Shown here: positions 15,771-24,150 of the stretch, in pieces
Position numbering within the stretch: position 1 is the stretch's first letter
Layout: each line of letters starts with the position of its first letter
From: Pseudomonas sp. H1h
Lineage (GTDB): Bacteria; Pseudomonadota; Gammaproteobacteria; Pseudomonadales; Pseudomonadaceae
Direction of reading: 5' to 3'
DNA: 64,000 nt
NCBI RefSeq assembly: GCF_000633255.1
Contig: NZ_AYMJ01000018.1
Span: forward strand, 186,001 to 250,000
Translations under genes and position numbers: made by a program
The notes under the pieces: model-generated
What the model was told of the DNA's origin: nothing
Database searches by the model: none
Seen by the model: only the letters and a program-made list of their open reading frames with translations

Positions 15771-17159
15771 TCAATCCTCGACCTTCATCATCGCCTGCAC
15801 ACCTTCCCACGCCTCGGCACGCATGCGTTCGATGTCCAGCCCCGGAATCACGCCGTTATCAACCACGATCCGCCCGCCCACCAGGCTGTATTTCACGGCA
15901 ATCGGTTCACCCGCGACGACCGGTGCAACCGCGCTGTCGTGGAAGCCGAAGAAGCGTGGATGATCGAGGCTGTAGATCACCAGGTCCGCTGCCTGACCGA
16001 TTTCGAGCGTGCCGACCGCTCCGAGGCCGAGTACTTGCGCGCCACCCGCCGTGCCCCAGTGAATGACATCTTCAGCCGTGGTCGCCGAGGCGCCTTGCTC
16101 CGCACGGTGGATCAGCCACGCGGTGTTGGCTTCGCCGACCATGCTTCCGGACTCATTGGACGCGACGCCATCGACGCCGAGGGAGATCGGCACGCCAGCC
16201 TCGTACATCTGCGGCACCGGCGCGACACCGCTACCGAGGCGCGCATTGCTCACCGGGCAGTGCGAGATGCCGCTGCCGGTCTGGGCGAGCATGCGGATTT
16301 CTCCCGGTTGCAGGTGCACGGCGTGGGCGAACCATACGTCGGGGCCTAGCCATTCGTGCTCGGCGACGAATTCCACCGGCAGGCAGTTGTATTTCTCGCG
16401 GCAGAAATTCACGTAGTTCTGTGTTTCCGACAGGTGTGTGTGCAAACGCAAACCGAGGCCGCGCGCGGTGTGCGCCAGTTCGCGCAGCAGGGTCGGCGGC
16501 AGCGAAAAGGTCGGCGTGGTGGGCGCCACCACGACCCGGCGCAGGGCGTCCGGGGTGTCCTGGTGATACAGCGATTTCAACCGTTCGAGGTCGCCGACCA
16601 TTTGCTCGAGGCTTTCCGGTTGCAGCGCGGTTTTCGAGAAGCCCGGGTGGGCGCTCGCCGACTCCAGCGCGCCACCGCGACACAGCACAAAGCGCAGACC
16701 GAATTCATCGGCCAGATCGAACAGCAAATCCCCGGTCTCGGTCGTACCGTGCGCGTGGTAGAGGTAGTGGTGATCAGCGCAGGTCGTCACGCCGGACAAC
16801 AGCAATTCAACCATGCCCAAACGTGCGGCGATCCGCGCCAGTTGCGGGGTGAAGCGGTTCAGGCGCGGGTAGGGCACGCTCGCCAGCCAGCCCTGCAGAT
16901 CCTGATTCAAGCCTTCGGGCACGGCTTTGAGCAGGTTCTGGAACAGGTGGTGGTGAGTGTTGATCCAGCCCGGATAGACCACGCTGTTACGGGCATCGAT
17001 GACCCGTTCACCGGGTTGAGGCTCAAGGTTGGCGGCCATTTCGGCAATGCGTCCGTTGACCACGCGGACGTCCACCGCACCCGCCCGGGCACGCGGGCCG
17101 CGCAGGCCAGTCATCACCGCGAGCGGGTTTTTGATCAGGATGTTTTGAAGTTGAGTCAT
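15771..17159 (-). CDS. 8-oxoguanine deaminase-like amidohydrolase
   Basis: 462 residues of the cytosine/guanine deaminase-type amidohydrolase group. The metal site is visible as NTHHHLFQN (about residue 67), HTHLSETQNYV (about 240), and the late aspartate in LGVDGVASNESGSM (about 320). The arrangement matches the Pseudomonas aeruginosa protein PA0142, characterised as 8-oxoguanine deaminase; other N-heterocycle deaminases (for example on s-triazines) share the fold, so substrate is inferred. It follows the NCS2 permease gene by 13 bases, implying import and deamination of an oxidised or natural purine. Confidence 0.8.
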   Translation of the reverse strand: MTQLQNILIKNPLAVMTGLRGPRARAGAVDVRVVNGRIAEMAANLEPQPGERVIDARNSVVYPGWINTHHHLFQNLLKAVPEGLNQDLQGWLASVPYPRLNRFTPQLARIAARLGMVELLLSGVTTCADHHYLYHAHGTTETGDLLFDLADEFGLRFVLCRGGALESASAHPGFSKTALQPESLEQMVGDLERLKSLYHQDTPDALRRVVVAPTTPTFSLPPTLLRELAHTARGLGLRLHTHLSETQNYVNFCREKYNCLPVEFVAEHEWLGPDVWFAHAVHLQPGEIRMLAQTGSGISHCPVSNARLGSGVAPVPQMYEAGVPISLGVDGVASNESGSMVGEANTAWLIHRAEQGASATTAEDVIHWGTAGGAQVLGLGAVGTLEIGQAADLVIYSLDHPRFFGFHDSAVAPVVAGEPIAVKYSLVGGRIVVDNGVIPGLDIERMRAEAWEGVQAMMKVED

Positions 17160-17172
17160 GGGCAGGCTCCAG

Positions 17173-18528
17173 TCAAAGGATGTGCGAGGCGGATTTGCCG
17201 GGTGTGGTGTCGGGCACGCTGACGCCGTTGAGCGCCGCGTTGAGCAGCACCGACACCAGGCAGGCGATCACCACGCTGCTGTGCAGGAACGGCTGTGACC
17301 ACTCGGGCATTTGTTTGAACAGGGACGGTGCGAGCACCGGGACCAGCGCGGCGGCGATGGTGAAACCGACGATCAGTACGTTGAAGCGATTGCGTTCGTA
17401 GTCGACCTTGGCCAGGGTCTGGATGCCTGCCGCCGCGACCACACCGAACATCGCAATACCGGCGCCACCCAGTGCGGCCGTCGGCATCGAGGCGATGATT
17501 GCGCCAGCCTTGGGCACCAGTGCAATCGAGCACATCAGCAGGCCGCTGACCGCCACCACCCAACGGCTGCGCACGCCGGTCAGGATCACCAGGCCGACGT
17601 TTTCCATGAAGGCAATGAACGGAAATGCGGCGAACATCCCGGCGATGGTGCTGGCCAGGCCATTGGCGCGCAGGCCGTTGATCACCTGCTTGTCTTCCAC
17701 TGGTTTGTCGACGATGTCACCGATGGCCACGAACAGTCCCATCGACTCGACCATCTGCACGATCATCACCACTACCATCGTCGCGATGGGGATCAGGCTG
17801 AAGGTCGGCAGGCCGAAGTAGAACGGGTAGGGCACGGTCAGCCATGGCGCGTCTTCGACGCTGTGAAAATTGCCCATGCCCAGCGCGTACGCCAGACCGG
17901 CGCCGATCAGCATGCCGATCAGCACCGCCATGTTGCGCAGCAACGGGCTGCCATAACGGTTGACCAGCAGAATAGTCAGCAACACCACCACCGCCACGCC
18001 GAGAAACGCCGGGGCGCCGAAGTTGCTCGCGTTGCGTCCGCCACCGACCCACTCGTAGGCAATCGGGAACAGCTGCAAACCAATCACGGTGACGATGCAC
18101 CCGGTGACCACCGGGGGGAAGAACCGCCGCAATCGGCCCACGAACGGCGCCATCAGCATGGTAAAGATCCCGGCGCCGATCACCGCGCCACAGACCCCGG
18201 CGAACCCTACCTGAGGGTCGCTGCCAATGGCGATCACCGGCCCGACGCTGCTGAACGCCACGCCTTGCAGAATCGGCAGACGCACGCCGAACTTCCAGAA
18301 ACCAACGGTTTGCAGCAGGGTGGCGATGCCCGAGCAAAACAGCGTGGTGCTGATCAACACCACCGTGTCGGCATGGGACATCTTCAGGGCACTGGCGACA
18401 ATCAACGGCACGGCGATGGCGCCGATGTACGAGACAGCCATGTGTTGCAGGCCGAGGGTGAGCATCTGTCGCACCGGCAGGACGCGGTCGACGGGGTGGA
18501 CGGTGGAGGAGGGCGTGGCTGACGACAT
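17173..18528 (-). CDS. NCS2-family purine/uracil permease
   Basis: 451 residues and about twelve to fourteen membrane segments. It has the NCS2 signature near the N-terminus (LGLQHMAVSYIGAIAVPLIV, here within 20 residues) and the substrate-site region NVGLVILTGVRSRWVVAVSG. Homologues carry xanthine, uric acid or uracil with protons or sodium. ATG 18528 is preceded by GAGG. It is the first gene of a two-gene operon with the 8-oxoguanine-deaminase-like gene, so a purine such as xanthine or 8-oxoguanine is the likely cargo (inference). Confidence 0.88.
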   Translation of the reverse strand: MSSATPSSTVHPVDRVLPVRQMLTLGLQHMAVSYIGAIAVPLIVASALKMSHADTVVLISTTLFCSGIATLLQTVGFWKFGVRLPILQGVAFSSVGPVIAIGSDPQVGFAGVCGAVIGAGIFTMLMAPFVGRLRRFFPPVVTGCIVTVIGLQLFPIAYEWVGGGRNASNFGAPAFLGVAVVVLLTILLVNRYGSPLLRNMAVLIGMLIGAGLAYALGMGNFHSVEDAPWLTVPYPFYFGLPTFSLIPIATMVVVMIVQMVESMGLFVAIGDIVDKPVEDKQVINGLRANGLASTIAGMFAAFPFIAFMENVGLVILTGVRSRWVVAVSGLLMCSIALVPKAGAIIASMPTAALGGAGIAMFGVVAAAGIQTLAKVDYERNRFNVLIVGFTIAAALVPVLAPSLFKQMPEWSQPFLHSSVVIACLVSVLLNAALNGVSVPDTTPGKSASHIL

Positions 18529-18606
18529 GGGGAATCACCTCTAGCTGTTGTTATTCGGTAAAGAGGGGTATTCGTCTGATGCTGTCTTAGAGACACCGCA
18601 ATCCTT

Positions 18607-18621
18607 GTGGGAGCGGGCTTG
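18607..18621. repeat. Half REP (truncated arm)
   Basis: GTGGGAGCGGGCTTG then divergence; no inverted partner nearby. It sits in the 162-base gap upstream of the NCS2 operon. Confidence 0.65.
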
Positions 18622-18690
18622 TGTTGTTCAAAAAAATGGCATCAGTCATTCGTGCTGCGAAGCCGCCATCCACCGGCTCCAACACCTTGT

Positions 18691-19731
18691 TCAGCCTGCC
18701 AGGCAGGCGGCAAAGCCCTGGTTCAGGGCCGCGCGGTCCAGGTCGCGGCCGATGAACACAATCTTGCTCGAACGGGGCTCCGTGCCCCATGCGGTCGAGG
18801 CGCGGAACTCCACCAGGCTGTGCACGCCCTGCAGCACGTAGCGCTGGTCTTCGTTGGCCACCGCCAGCACACCTTTCATGCGGTACAGATTGTCGGCCTG
18901 CGATGAGCGCAGCTCGCTGATCCAGCGGTGGAAGGCCATCAGGTTGACCGCGCCGTCCACGGCGATGCCCACCGAGGACACGCTTGGATCGTGCTCGTGG
19001 TCGGGCTCTTCATGATCGTGGTGGTCATCGTGATCGTGCTGGTGCGCGCCGATTTCCATGAGCTTTTGCGTGCACTCGAACGCGCCGATGCCGAGGATTT
19101 TCGTCAGGTCGATTTGCGCGTGAGTCGAAGTCACCAGATCCGCCGTGGCGTTCAAACCACGGATCTTGCCGCGCAGGGTTTCCACCTCGTCGCTGCTGAC
19201 CAGATCGACCTTGTTGATGACGATGCGGTCGGCGCAGACGATCTGGTCCACCGCCTGATTATCGACGCCATCCAGTTGCAGATCCTCCAGGTGCTGGGCG
19301 ATGTGCTTGGCGTCGACCATGGTCACGATTGCATCGAGTTCGACTTCCTCGGCGATCGGGTCGTTGATGAAAAAGCTTTGCGCCACCGGGTACGGATCGG
19401 CCAGGCCGCTGGTCTCGATCAGAATGTGATCGAGGCGTACCGGACGCGCCACCAGTTCACGGACGATGCGCACCAGGTCCTCGCGAACCTCGGCGGTGCA
19501 GCACACGCAGCCGTTGACCATTTCGTAGATTTCTTCGGTCTCCGAACTGAGCACCAGATCGCCGTCGATGCCGACCTCGCCGAACTCGTTTTCGATCACG
19601 GCGATTTTACGGCCGTGGTTTTCCTTGAGGATGTAATTGAGCAGGGTGGTTTTGCCGGCACCGAGAAAACCGGTGAGGATGGTCACGGGGATTTTGGTGT
19701 TGGGGGTTGGGGCGTTGAAGGGGGTGTTCAT
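18691..19731 (-). CDS. CobW/COG0523-family GTPase, zinc metallochaperone-like
   Basis: 346 residues. G-domain motifs: Walker A GFLGAGKTT (21-29), the family metal motif G-C-V-C-C (74-78), and INKVD (172-176). A histidine-rich loop spans about 230-247, and the CobW C-terminal domain follows. COG0523 GTPases deliver zinc (or cobalt, iron) to client enzymes. Neighbouring amidohydrolases are zinc enzymes, so they are plausible clients, though no direct evidence links them. AAGGAG 5-9 bases before the ATG supports the start. No Zur-box palindrome was obvious upstream. Confidence 0.88.
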   Translation of the reverse strand: MNTPFNAPTPNTKIPVTILTGFLGAGKTTLLNYILKENHGRKIAVIENEFGEVGIDGDLVLSSETEEIYEMVNGCVCCTAEVREDLVRIVRELVARPVRLDHILIETSGLADPYPVAQSFFINDPIAEEVELDAIVTMVDAKHIAQHLEDLQLDGVDNQAVDQIVCADRIVINKVDLVSSDEVETLRGKIRGLNATADLVTSTHAQIDLTKILGIGAFECTQKLMEIGAHQHDHDDHHDHEEPDHEHDPSVSSVGIAVDGAVNLMAFHRWISELRSSQADNLYRMKGVLAVANEDQRYVLQGVHSLVEFRASTAWGTEPRSSKIVFIGRDLDRAALNQGFAACLAG

Positions 19732-19770
19732 CTGGATCTCCTTAGCTTTTTTGTCGGAGTGCGATCAACT

Positions 19771-19857
19771 GTGGGAGCTAGCCTGCTAGCGAATGCGGTG
19801 TGTCATTCAGCGCGGAGGCGACTGATCCACCGCTTTCGCGAGCAGGCTCGCTCCCAC
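19771..19857. repeat. REPIN overlapping the 3' end of the UbiX-like gene
   Basis: Left arm GTGGGAGCTAGCCTGCTAGC (19771 onward) carries paired changes (GAG to TAG on both sides of the hairpin) that keep its symmetry. The right arm (19829-19857) is normal. The element lies inside the reading frame of the UbiX-like gene and supplies its last codons and stop. Confidence 0.85.
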
Positions 19858-20431
19858 AGGGATTTGGGTGTTCACGCCAGCGGCGGGCAACGCCGGCATC
19901 CAGGCCGAACAGGTCGAGCACTCGGCCCAGGCTGTGATCGACCATTTGCCCGAGGTTTTCCGGGCGGGCATAGAACGCCGGCACCGGCGGCGCGATGATC
20001 CCGCCCATCTCGGTGACCGCCGTCATGTTGCGCAGGTGGGCGAGGGTCAGCGGCGTTTCGCGGGCCATCAGCACCAGGGTGCGGCGCTCCTTGAGGGTGA
20101 CGTCGGCGGCGCGGCCGATCAGCCCCGACGAGGTGCCAGTGGCGATTTCCGCCAGCGTGCGCATCGAACACGGCGCGACCACCATGCCCAGGCAGCGAAA
20201 CGAACCGCTGGCGATCCCGGCGGCGACGTCATCGGCGCGGTGGTAGTGGCTGGCGAGTGCAGCGACGTCGGCCAGTTTGTAGTCGGTTTCGTGGGCCATG
20301 GTCAGCAGCGCGGCGCGGCTGATGATCAGGTGGCTTTCGATGTCCAGTTCGGCGAGCAATTGCAGGAGGCGCACGCCGTAGATGAAACCCGACGCGCCAC
20401 TGATCCCGACCACCATCCGCTGGCGGTTCAC
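19778..20431 (-). CDS. UbiX-like flavin prenyltransferase with REP-encoded tail
   Basis: 217 residues from GTG 20431, which overlaps the stop of the UbiD-like gene (GTGA); ATG 20416 is an alternative. UbiX/Pad1 motifs: GISGASGFIYG (9-19), APCSMRTLAEIATG, RETPLTLAHLRNM. These proteins prenylate FMN to make the cofactor of UbiD decarboxylases, and coupling to the UbiD-like gene supports that. After the normal end of the family (DLFGLD region plus about 12 residues), the last 26 residues (CGSEPARES onward) are translated from the REPIN at 19771-19857, and the stop is the TAG in the altered arm. Confidence 0.85.
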   Translation of the reverse strand: MNRQRMVVGISGASGFIYGVRLLQLLAELDIESHLIISRAALLTMAHETDYKLADVAALASHYHRADDVAAGIASGSFRCLGMVVAPCSMRTLAEIATGTSSGLIGRAADVTLKERRTLVLMARETPLTLAHLRNMTAVTEMGGIIAPPVPAFYARPENLGQMVDHSLGRVLDLFGLDAGVARRWREHPNPCGSEPARESGGSVASALNDTPHSLAG

Positions 20432-21813
20432 ACTGGTAGCCCTTTGAGCAAAACCCGCGCCCGCTCGAGCACATCCTGATCAAGCTGCGCCCTGATCCCG
20501 TCGAAGCCTGAGCCGCGTGTGGCATCCAGGCCCATGCGCGAGGTGGTGCCATTGACGGATGAGGACGGATCCAGCGGACTGCCGGGCAAACCGTCGATCA
20601 TGAACAGGTCCAGATGCGGCTGGAAATGCGTGGCCAGCGCCCACAGCACCTGGCTGTCGTCAGTGATGTCGATGTCGCTGTCCACCGCGATCACGTTTTT
20701 CAGGTACGGGTCCCAGCCAAGCAGGGCGAGCATGATCTGCCGCGCCTCGCCATCGCGGCTTTGGTCCAGCGCCACGTAGCAATGAAAATGCGTGCCGGAG
20801 TTCGGGTAATGCACGGCGGTGACGGCAGGGAAACGCGCCTTGAGCTTCTCGCTCATTTCCGCCTCGCGGGGTAGCCGGGCGAGGGTCAGGTGCTCGGCGT
20901 AGCGGCCACCCATCACGTCGACCAGCCAGGCGTCCTTGCGCTTCAACAGGGTGTCGACTCGCAATACGTTGTTGGTCGAACGATCCGAGGAATAGCCGCT
21001 GAACTCGCCGAACGGGCCTTCCTCGGCGTAGGCCGCCGGGTCAATGGCGCCTTCCAGAACAAACTCGGCGCAAGCCGGTACGCCGATGCCGTAGCGTGGG
21101 GTTTTTACCAGTTCCAGCGGTGCGCCGAACAAGCCGCCGGCCACTGCGCGTTCATCGCTGCCGTAGGGCAAGCGTGCCGCGGCGGCGAGCATGAACAACG
21201 GATGCGCGCCAACCACCATCGCCACGCGCAACTCTTCGCCGCGTTCACGGGCGGTCTGCAGCATCCGCCACAAGTGCCCGCGTGAGTGCAGGCTGGTGGC
21301 GAGGGCCTGCCGGGCGTGGCGCATCGAGCGGTGGTAGCTCATGTTGGCGATGCCGGTCAGCGGGTCCTCGGCGATGATGATCGCGTTGGTGATGTAAGGG
21401 CCGCGATCACTGTCGAAGTGCTTGAGCATCGGCAGCAGCGCCAGATCCAGTGCTTCGCCTTCGAACACTTCATCGAGGATCGGGCCGCTTTCCACATAGC
21501 GCGGGGCGATGGGCTGGTTGGCGCGGCGCTGGAAAGTTTCGTGCAATTGCGCCGGGGTGACGCCGAACAACCGTGCAATGCGGGTACGCGAGGCGAACAG
21601 GTTGGTCGCCACCGGCCCCTTGAGATTGCCGACGTTTTCACAGATCAGCAGCGGATCGCGACCTTGGGCGGCGAGGGCATCGACCAGGGCGGTGACGTCC
21701 TGATCGGCAGAAACAGGTTGGGTGATGGTCAGCACATCGTCCGGGTACTCACGGCGATAGGCATCGATGAACACGTGAAAGTCCTGGGAGTCGCCGAGCG
21801 TCGAACGGGTCAT
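20428..21813 (-). CDS. UbiD-family prenyl-FMN-dependent (de)carboxylase
   Basis: 461 residues. The catalytic region shows the UbiD glutamates in EGPFGEF (E265, E270) and an arginine in NMSYHR (157-162), corresponding to the E-R-E network of Fdc1/UbiD. The family reversibly decarboxylates unsaturated or (hetero)aromatic acids using prenylated FMN. It overlaps the UbiX-like gene by four bases. It is shorter than ubiquinone-pathway UbiD proteins and sits among catabolic genes, so it most likely acts on a catabolic acid. It lies 260 bases downstream of the amidohydrolase pair, with a REPIN between. Confidence 0.88.
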   Translation of the reverse strand: MTRSTLGDSQDFHVFIDAYRREYPDDVLTITQPVSADQDVTALVDALAAQGRDPLLICENVGNLKGPVATNLFASRTRIARLFGVTPAQLHETFQRRANQPIAPRYVESGPILDEVFEGEALDLALLPMLKHFDSDRGPYITNAIIIAEDPLTGIANMSYHRSMRHARQALATSLHSRGHLWRMLQTARERGEELRVAMVVGAHPLFMLAAAARLPYGSDERAVAGGLFGAPLELVKTPRYGIGVPACAEFVLEGAIDPAAYAEEGPFGEFSGYSSDRSTNNVLRVDTLLKRKDAWLVDVMGGRYAEHLTLARLPREAEMSEKLKARFPAVTAVHYPNSGTHFHCYVALDQSRDGEARQIMLALLGWDPYLKNVIAVDSDIDITDDSQVLWALATHFQPHLDLFMIDGLPGSPLDPSSSVNGTTSRMGLDATRGSGFDGIRAQLDQDVLERARVLLKGLPV

Positions 21814-21953
21814 GGTTTCACCTCGTAAAAAGCAGGCACGCAGGGGTGAGTTGGTGTTCGATCGAGCAGCCGTTGGCCTGCCGGTCGAAGGAACGCCGGG
21901 TCATCTTCGTGCCTGTAAAGTCGCTGTGTTGCCTGTGGTGACACTGCTCCCCT

Positions 21954-22056
21954 GTGGGAGCGGGCTTGCTCGCGAATGCAGTGTGTCATTCAGCGGTGAA
22001 GGTGACTGATCCACCGCATTCGTTGGATCGCCGCCCGGACCAAGCCCGCTCGCACA
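21954..22056. repeat. REPIN with an altered right arm
   Basis: Left arm 21954-21979 is normal. The right arm (22013-22056) contains GGATCGCCGCCCGGACC before AAGCCCGCTC, sharing 15 consecutive bases of the insert with the element at 15705-15748. It separates the amidohydrolase pair from the UbiD-like gene. Confidence 0.78.
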
Positions 22057-22073
22057 TTGGAATGTGCGTGTAC

Positions 22074-22979
22074 CTAGAGATACGTGGTGGTCAGGCGTAT
22101 GTCCGCCTCGGCCAGGTCCTTGGGCGGCGGCGTCGGTTCGATCCCGCACAACCGGGCGATGTTGTTGCCCAGGTAATCCTCGAGATGATCCTCATCGATG
22201 CCCAGCCCTTGCGGCGCCGGTGAGCACAACACCTCCAGCTCGCGCAGCCACATGCCCGGCTCGTTCGGTGGCGAGTCGGTGCCAAACACGATCTTGTTGC
22301 GCGGCAGTTCCTTGGCAAACTCGACGATCCGCGACTGGAAGCACCAGCCCGATTCGCAGTACACGTTCGGCGTGTCCATCGCCATCCAGAACGCTTCGAA
22401 CGAGTAGTTGCCACCGGTCTGGATGCCGAAGTGGCCGATGATGAAATTGACCATCGGGAACTCGCGGATGATCGGGTAGAACATTGTCGGGATCGTGTAC
22501 GGACCGTCGCCGGTGTGGATCAACACGACGATGTTGTATTTGGCGCAGACTTTCATTGCCGGGCGCAGCCAGTCGAGTGCGCGGTCCGGGCGATAGCCGT
22601 GCATGTTGGCGTGCAGCTTGAGCATCTTGAAGCCGTATTCCTTGATGTGGAATTCCAGCTCTGCCGCACCGTTTTCCGGCCCCCAGCGCGGGTTGAAGTT
22701 GAAGTTGCCGATGAAGCGATCCGGGTACTTCACGCACAGTTCGGCGACGTACGACATGTAGTCGCGCACGCCCTCACGGCCACGGCGGTTGCCGTCGCGA
22801 TATCCGGTGTTGCCCGGTGGCGGCTGGATGAAACCCATGTCGATCCGGCGCGGCTTGCCGTTGATCATGTACGGGCCGTCCATCAGCTTGAGCATGCGCT
22901 CGCCAGTGAACGGTTCGCCGGTGTGGCGCCAGGCCTCATCGACCAGGTTGGTGGGGTGCAGATGGGTGTCGATGATCAT
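22074..22979 (-). CDS. Amidohydrolase (ACMSD/gamma-resorcylate-decarboxylase superfamily), intact metal motif
   Basis: 301 residues from ATG 22979, set by AGGAG 8 bases upstream. Metal-site motifs of the amidohydrolase-2 family are intact: the H-x-H in DTHLHP (H6, H8), the barrel histidines in LIHTGDGPY and GHFGIQTGG, and the aspartate in FGTDSPPNEP. Members hydrolyse or non-oxidatively decarboxylate cyclic acids. It starts 4 bases after the stop of a close paralogue, so the two proteins are co-expressed and may form a hetero-oligomer. With UbiD/UbiX downstream it suggests breakdown of a carboxylated ring compound; substrate unknown. Confidence 0.8.
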   Translation of the reverse strand: MIIDTHLHPTNLVDEAWRHTGEPFTGERMLKLMDGPYMINGKPRRIDMGFIQPPPGNTGYRDGNRRGREGVRDYMSYVAELCVKYPDRFIGNFNFNPRWGPENGAAELEFHIKEYGFKMLKLHANMHGYRPDRALDWLRPAMKVCAKYNIVVLIHTGDGPYTIPTMFYPIIREFPMVNFIIGHFGIQTGGNYSFEAFWMAMDTPNVYCESGWCFQSRIVEFAKELPRNKIVFGTDSPPNEPGMWLRELEVLCSPAPQGLGIDEDHLEDYLGNNIARLCGIEPTPPPKDLAEADIRLTTTYL

Positions 22980-22983
22980 CGGT

Positions 22984-23913
22984 TCAGCTCCTGGCCAGTT
23001 GAGTGGTGACGGGGCGCTTGAGTTGCGCCTCTGCTTCGGAAACGGAACGCGGTGGCGGGGTGGGCTCAAGGCCGATCATCCGCGCGGTGTTGTTGCCCAG
23101 GTAGTCTTCGAGGGTGTCCTCGTCGAGGTTCAAGCCCTGTGGCGGTTCGTGGCAGAGCACTTCGAGCAGGCGCAGCCACATGCCCGGTTCGTTCGGTGGC
23201 GTGTCGGTGCCGAACAGGATCTTGTGCGTCGGCAATACCTTGGCGAACTCGACGATTCGTGATTGCAGGCACCAGCCCGATTCGCAGTAGACGTTGGGCA
23301 GCTCCATCGCCCATTGCATCGGTTCGAACACGTAGACGCCGCCGGTCTGCACGCCGAAGTGGGCCATGATGAAATCGACGTTGGGGAATTCCTTGATCAT
23401 CGGCACCCATTCCGACGGGATGCTGTACGGGCCGTCGCCGGTGTGCAGCTTCACCGGAATGCCCAGCTCGGCGCATTTCTCGAAGCACGGGCGTACCCAG
23501 TCGAGTGCACGGTCAGGCCGGTAGGCGTGCATGTTGGCCTGCATCTGGACCATCTTGAAACCGTGTTCCTTGACGTAGCGCTCGATTGCCTCGATGCCGT
23601 TTTCCACGCCGCAGCGCGGGTTGTAGACGAAGCAGCCGATGAAGCGATCCGGGTAGGTCTGGACCATTTTCAGAGTGTAGGCCATGTAGGCGTCGATGGA
23701 TTCGCGGCCCGAGAGTTCGCCGTCGGTCCAGGTGTAAATGGTGTTGCCCTGCGGCGGCTGGATGAAGGCTTTGTCGATACGGCGAGGTTTGCCGTTGACC
23801 ATGTACGGGCCATCCATCATCTCCAGCAGACGCTCGCCGGTGAACGGGTCACCGTCATGCCTCCAGGCGAGGTCCACGAGATCCGTGGGATAGCAGCTGA
23901 TATCGATGATCAT
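22984..23913 (-). CDS. Amidohydrolase paralogue lacking the H-x-H metal motif
   Basis: 309 residues from ATG 23913 (AGGAG upstream). It aligns by eye along its length with the downstream amidohydrolase (DGPYMVNGKPRRIDKAF, PPNEPGMWLR), but the N-terminal motif reads DISCYP instead of DTHLHP, so both histidines (positions 6 and 8) are replaced by Ser and Tyr. The later ligands remain: KLHTGDGPY, AHFGVQTGG and FGTDTPPNEP. It may bind a single metal differently or be a non-catalytic partner of the intact paralogue. First gene of the leftward catabolic transcript. Confidence 0.8.
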   Translation of the reverse strand: MIIDISCYPTDLVDLAWRHDGDPFTGERLLEMMDGPYMVNGKPRRIDKAFIQPPQGNTIYTWTDGELSGRESIDAYMAYTLKMVQTYPDRFIGCFVYNPRCGVENGIEAIERYVKEHGFKMVQMQANMHAYRPDRALDWVRPCFEKCAELGIPVKLHTGDGPYSIPSEWVPMIKEFPNVDFIMAHFGVQTGGVYVFEPMQWAMELPNVYCESGWCLQSRIVEFAKVLPTHKILFGTDTPPNEPGMWLRLLEVLCHEPPQGLNLDEDTLEDYLGNNTARMIGLEPTPPPRSVSEAEAQLKRPVTTQLARS

Positions 23914-24150
23914 TGAAGTCGATCTCCTGATAGCGGGGAAGGGAGCCTTGCGGCTCTCGGCATCCACGTCCCGGGCAATCGGCCGTTTCTATGCGCAAGA
24001 CACGCGCATTCCCTCGCCTGTTCGCATCCGGCCCGGGTGGGTGGTTGCTGAGGGCGAGTATTGGAAAGGGGGGAGGGGTTCGTACAATATTAATTGGGCG
24101 CGGTGGTGATACTTGGGCGATATGGTTTTGGATTTGCGCTGAATGTACCG
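23914..24150. other. Upstream region of the amidohydrolase transcript
   Basis: No gene supported. A short AT-rich stretch (around 24085-24100, containing AATATTAATT) is the likeliest place for the leftward promoter. No clear -35/-10 pair or operator could be assigned. Confidence 0.4.

Noticed and set aside
22980..23069. Upstream start for the intact amidohydrolase gene
   Set aside because: The extension overlaps the preceding paralogue and is proline/arginine-rich; both paralogues align from MIID with AGGAG before the ATG.
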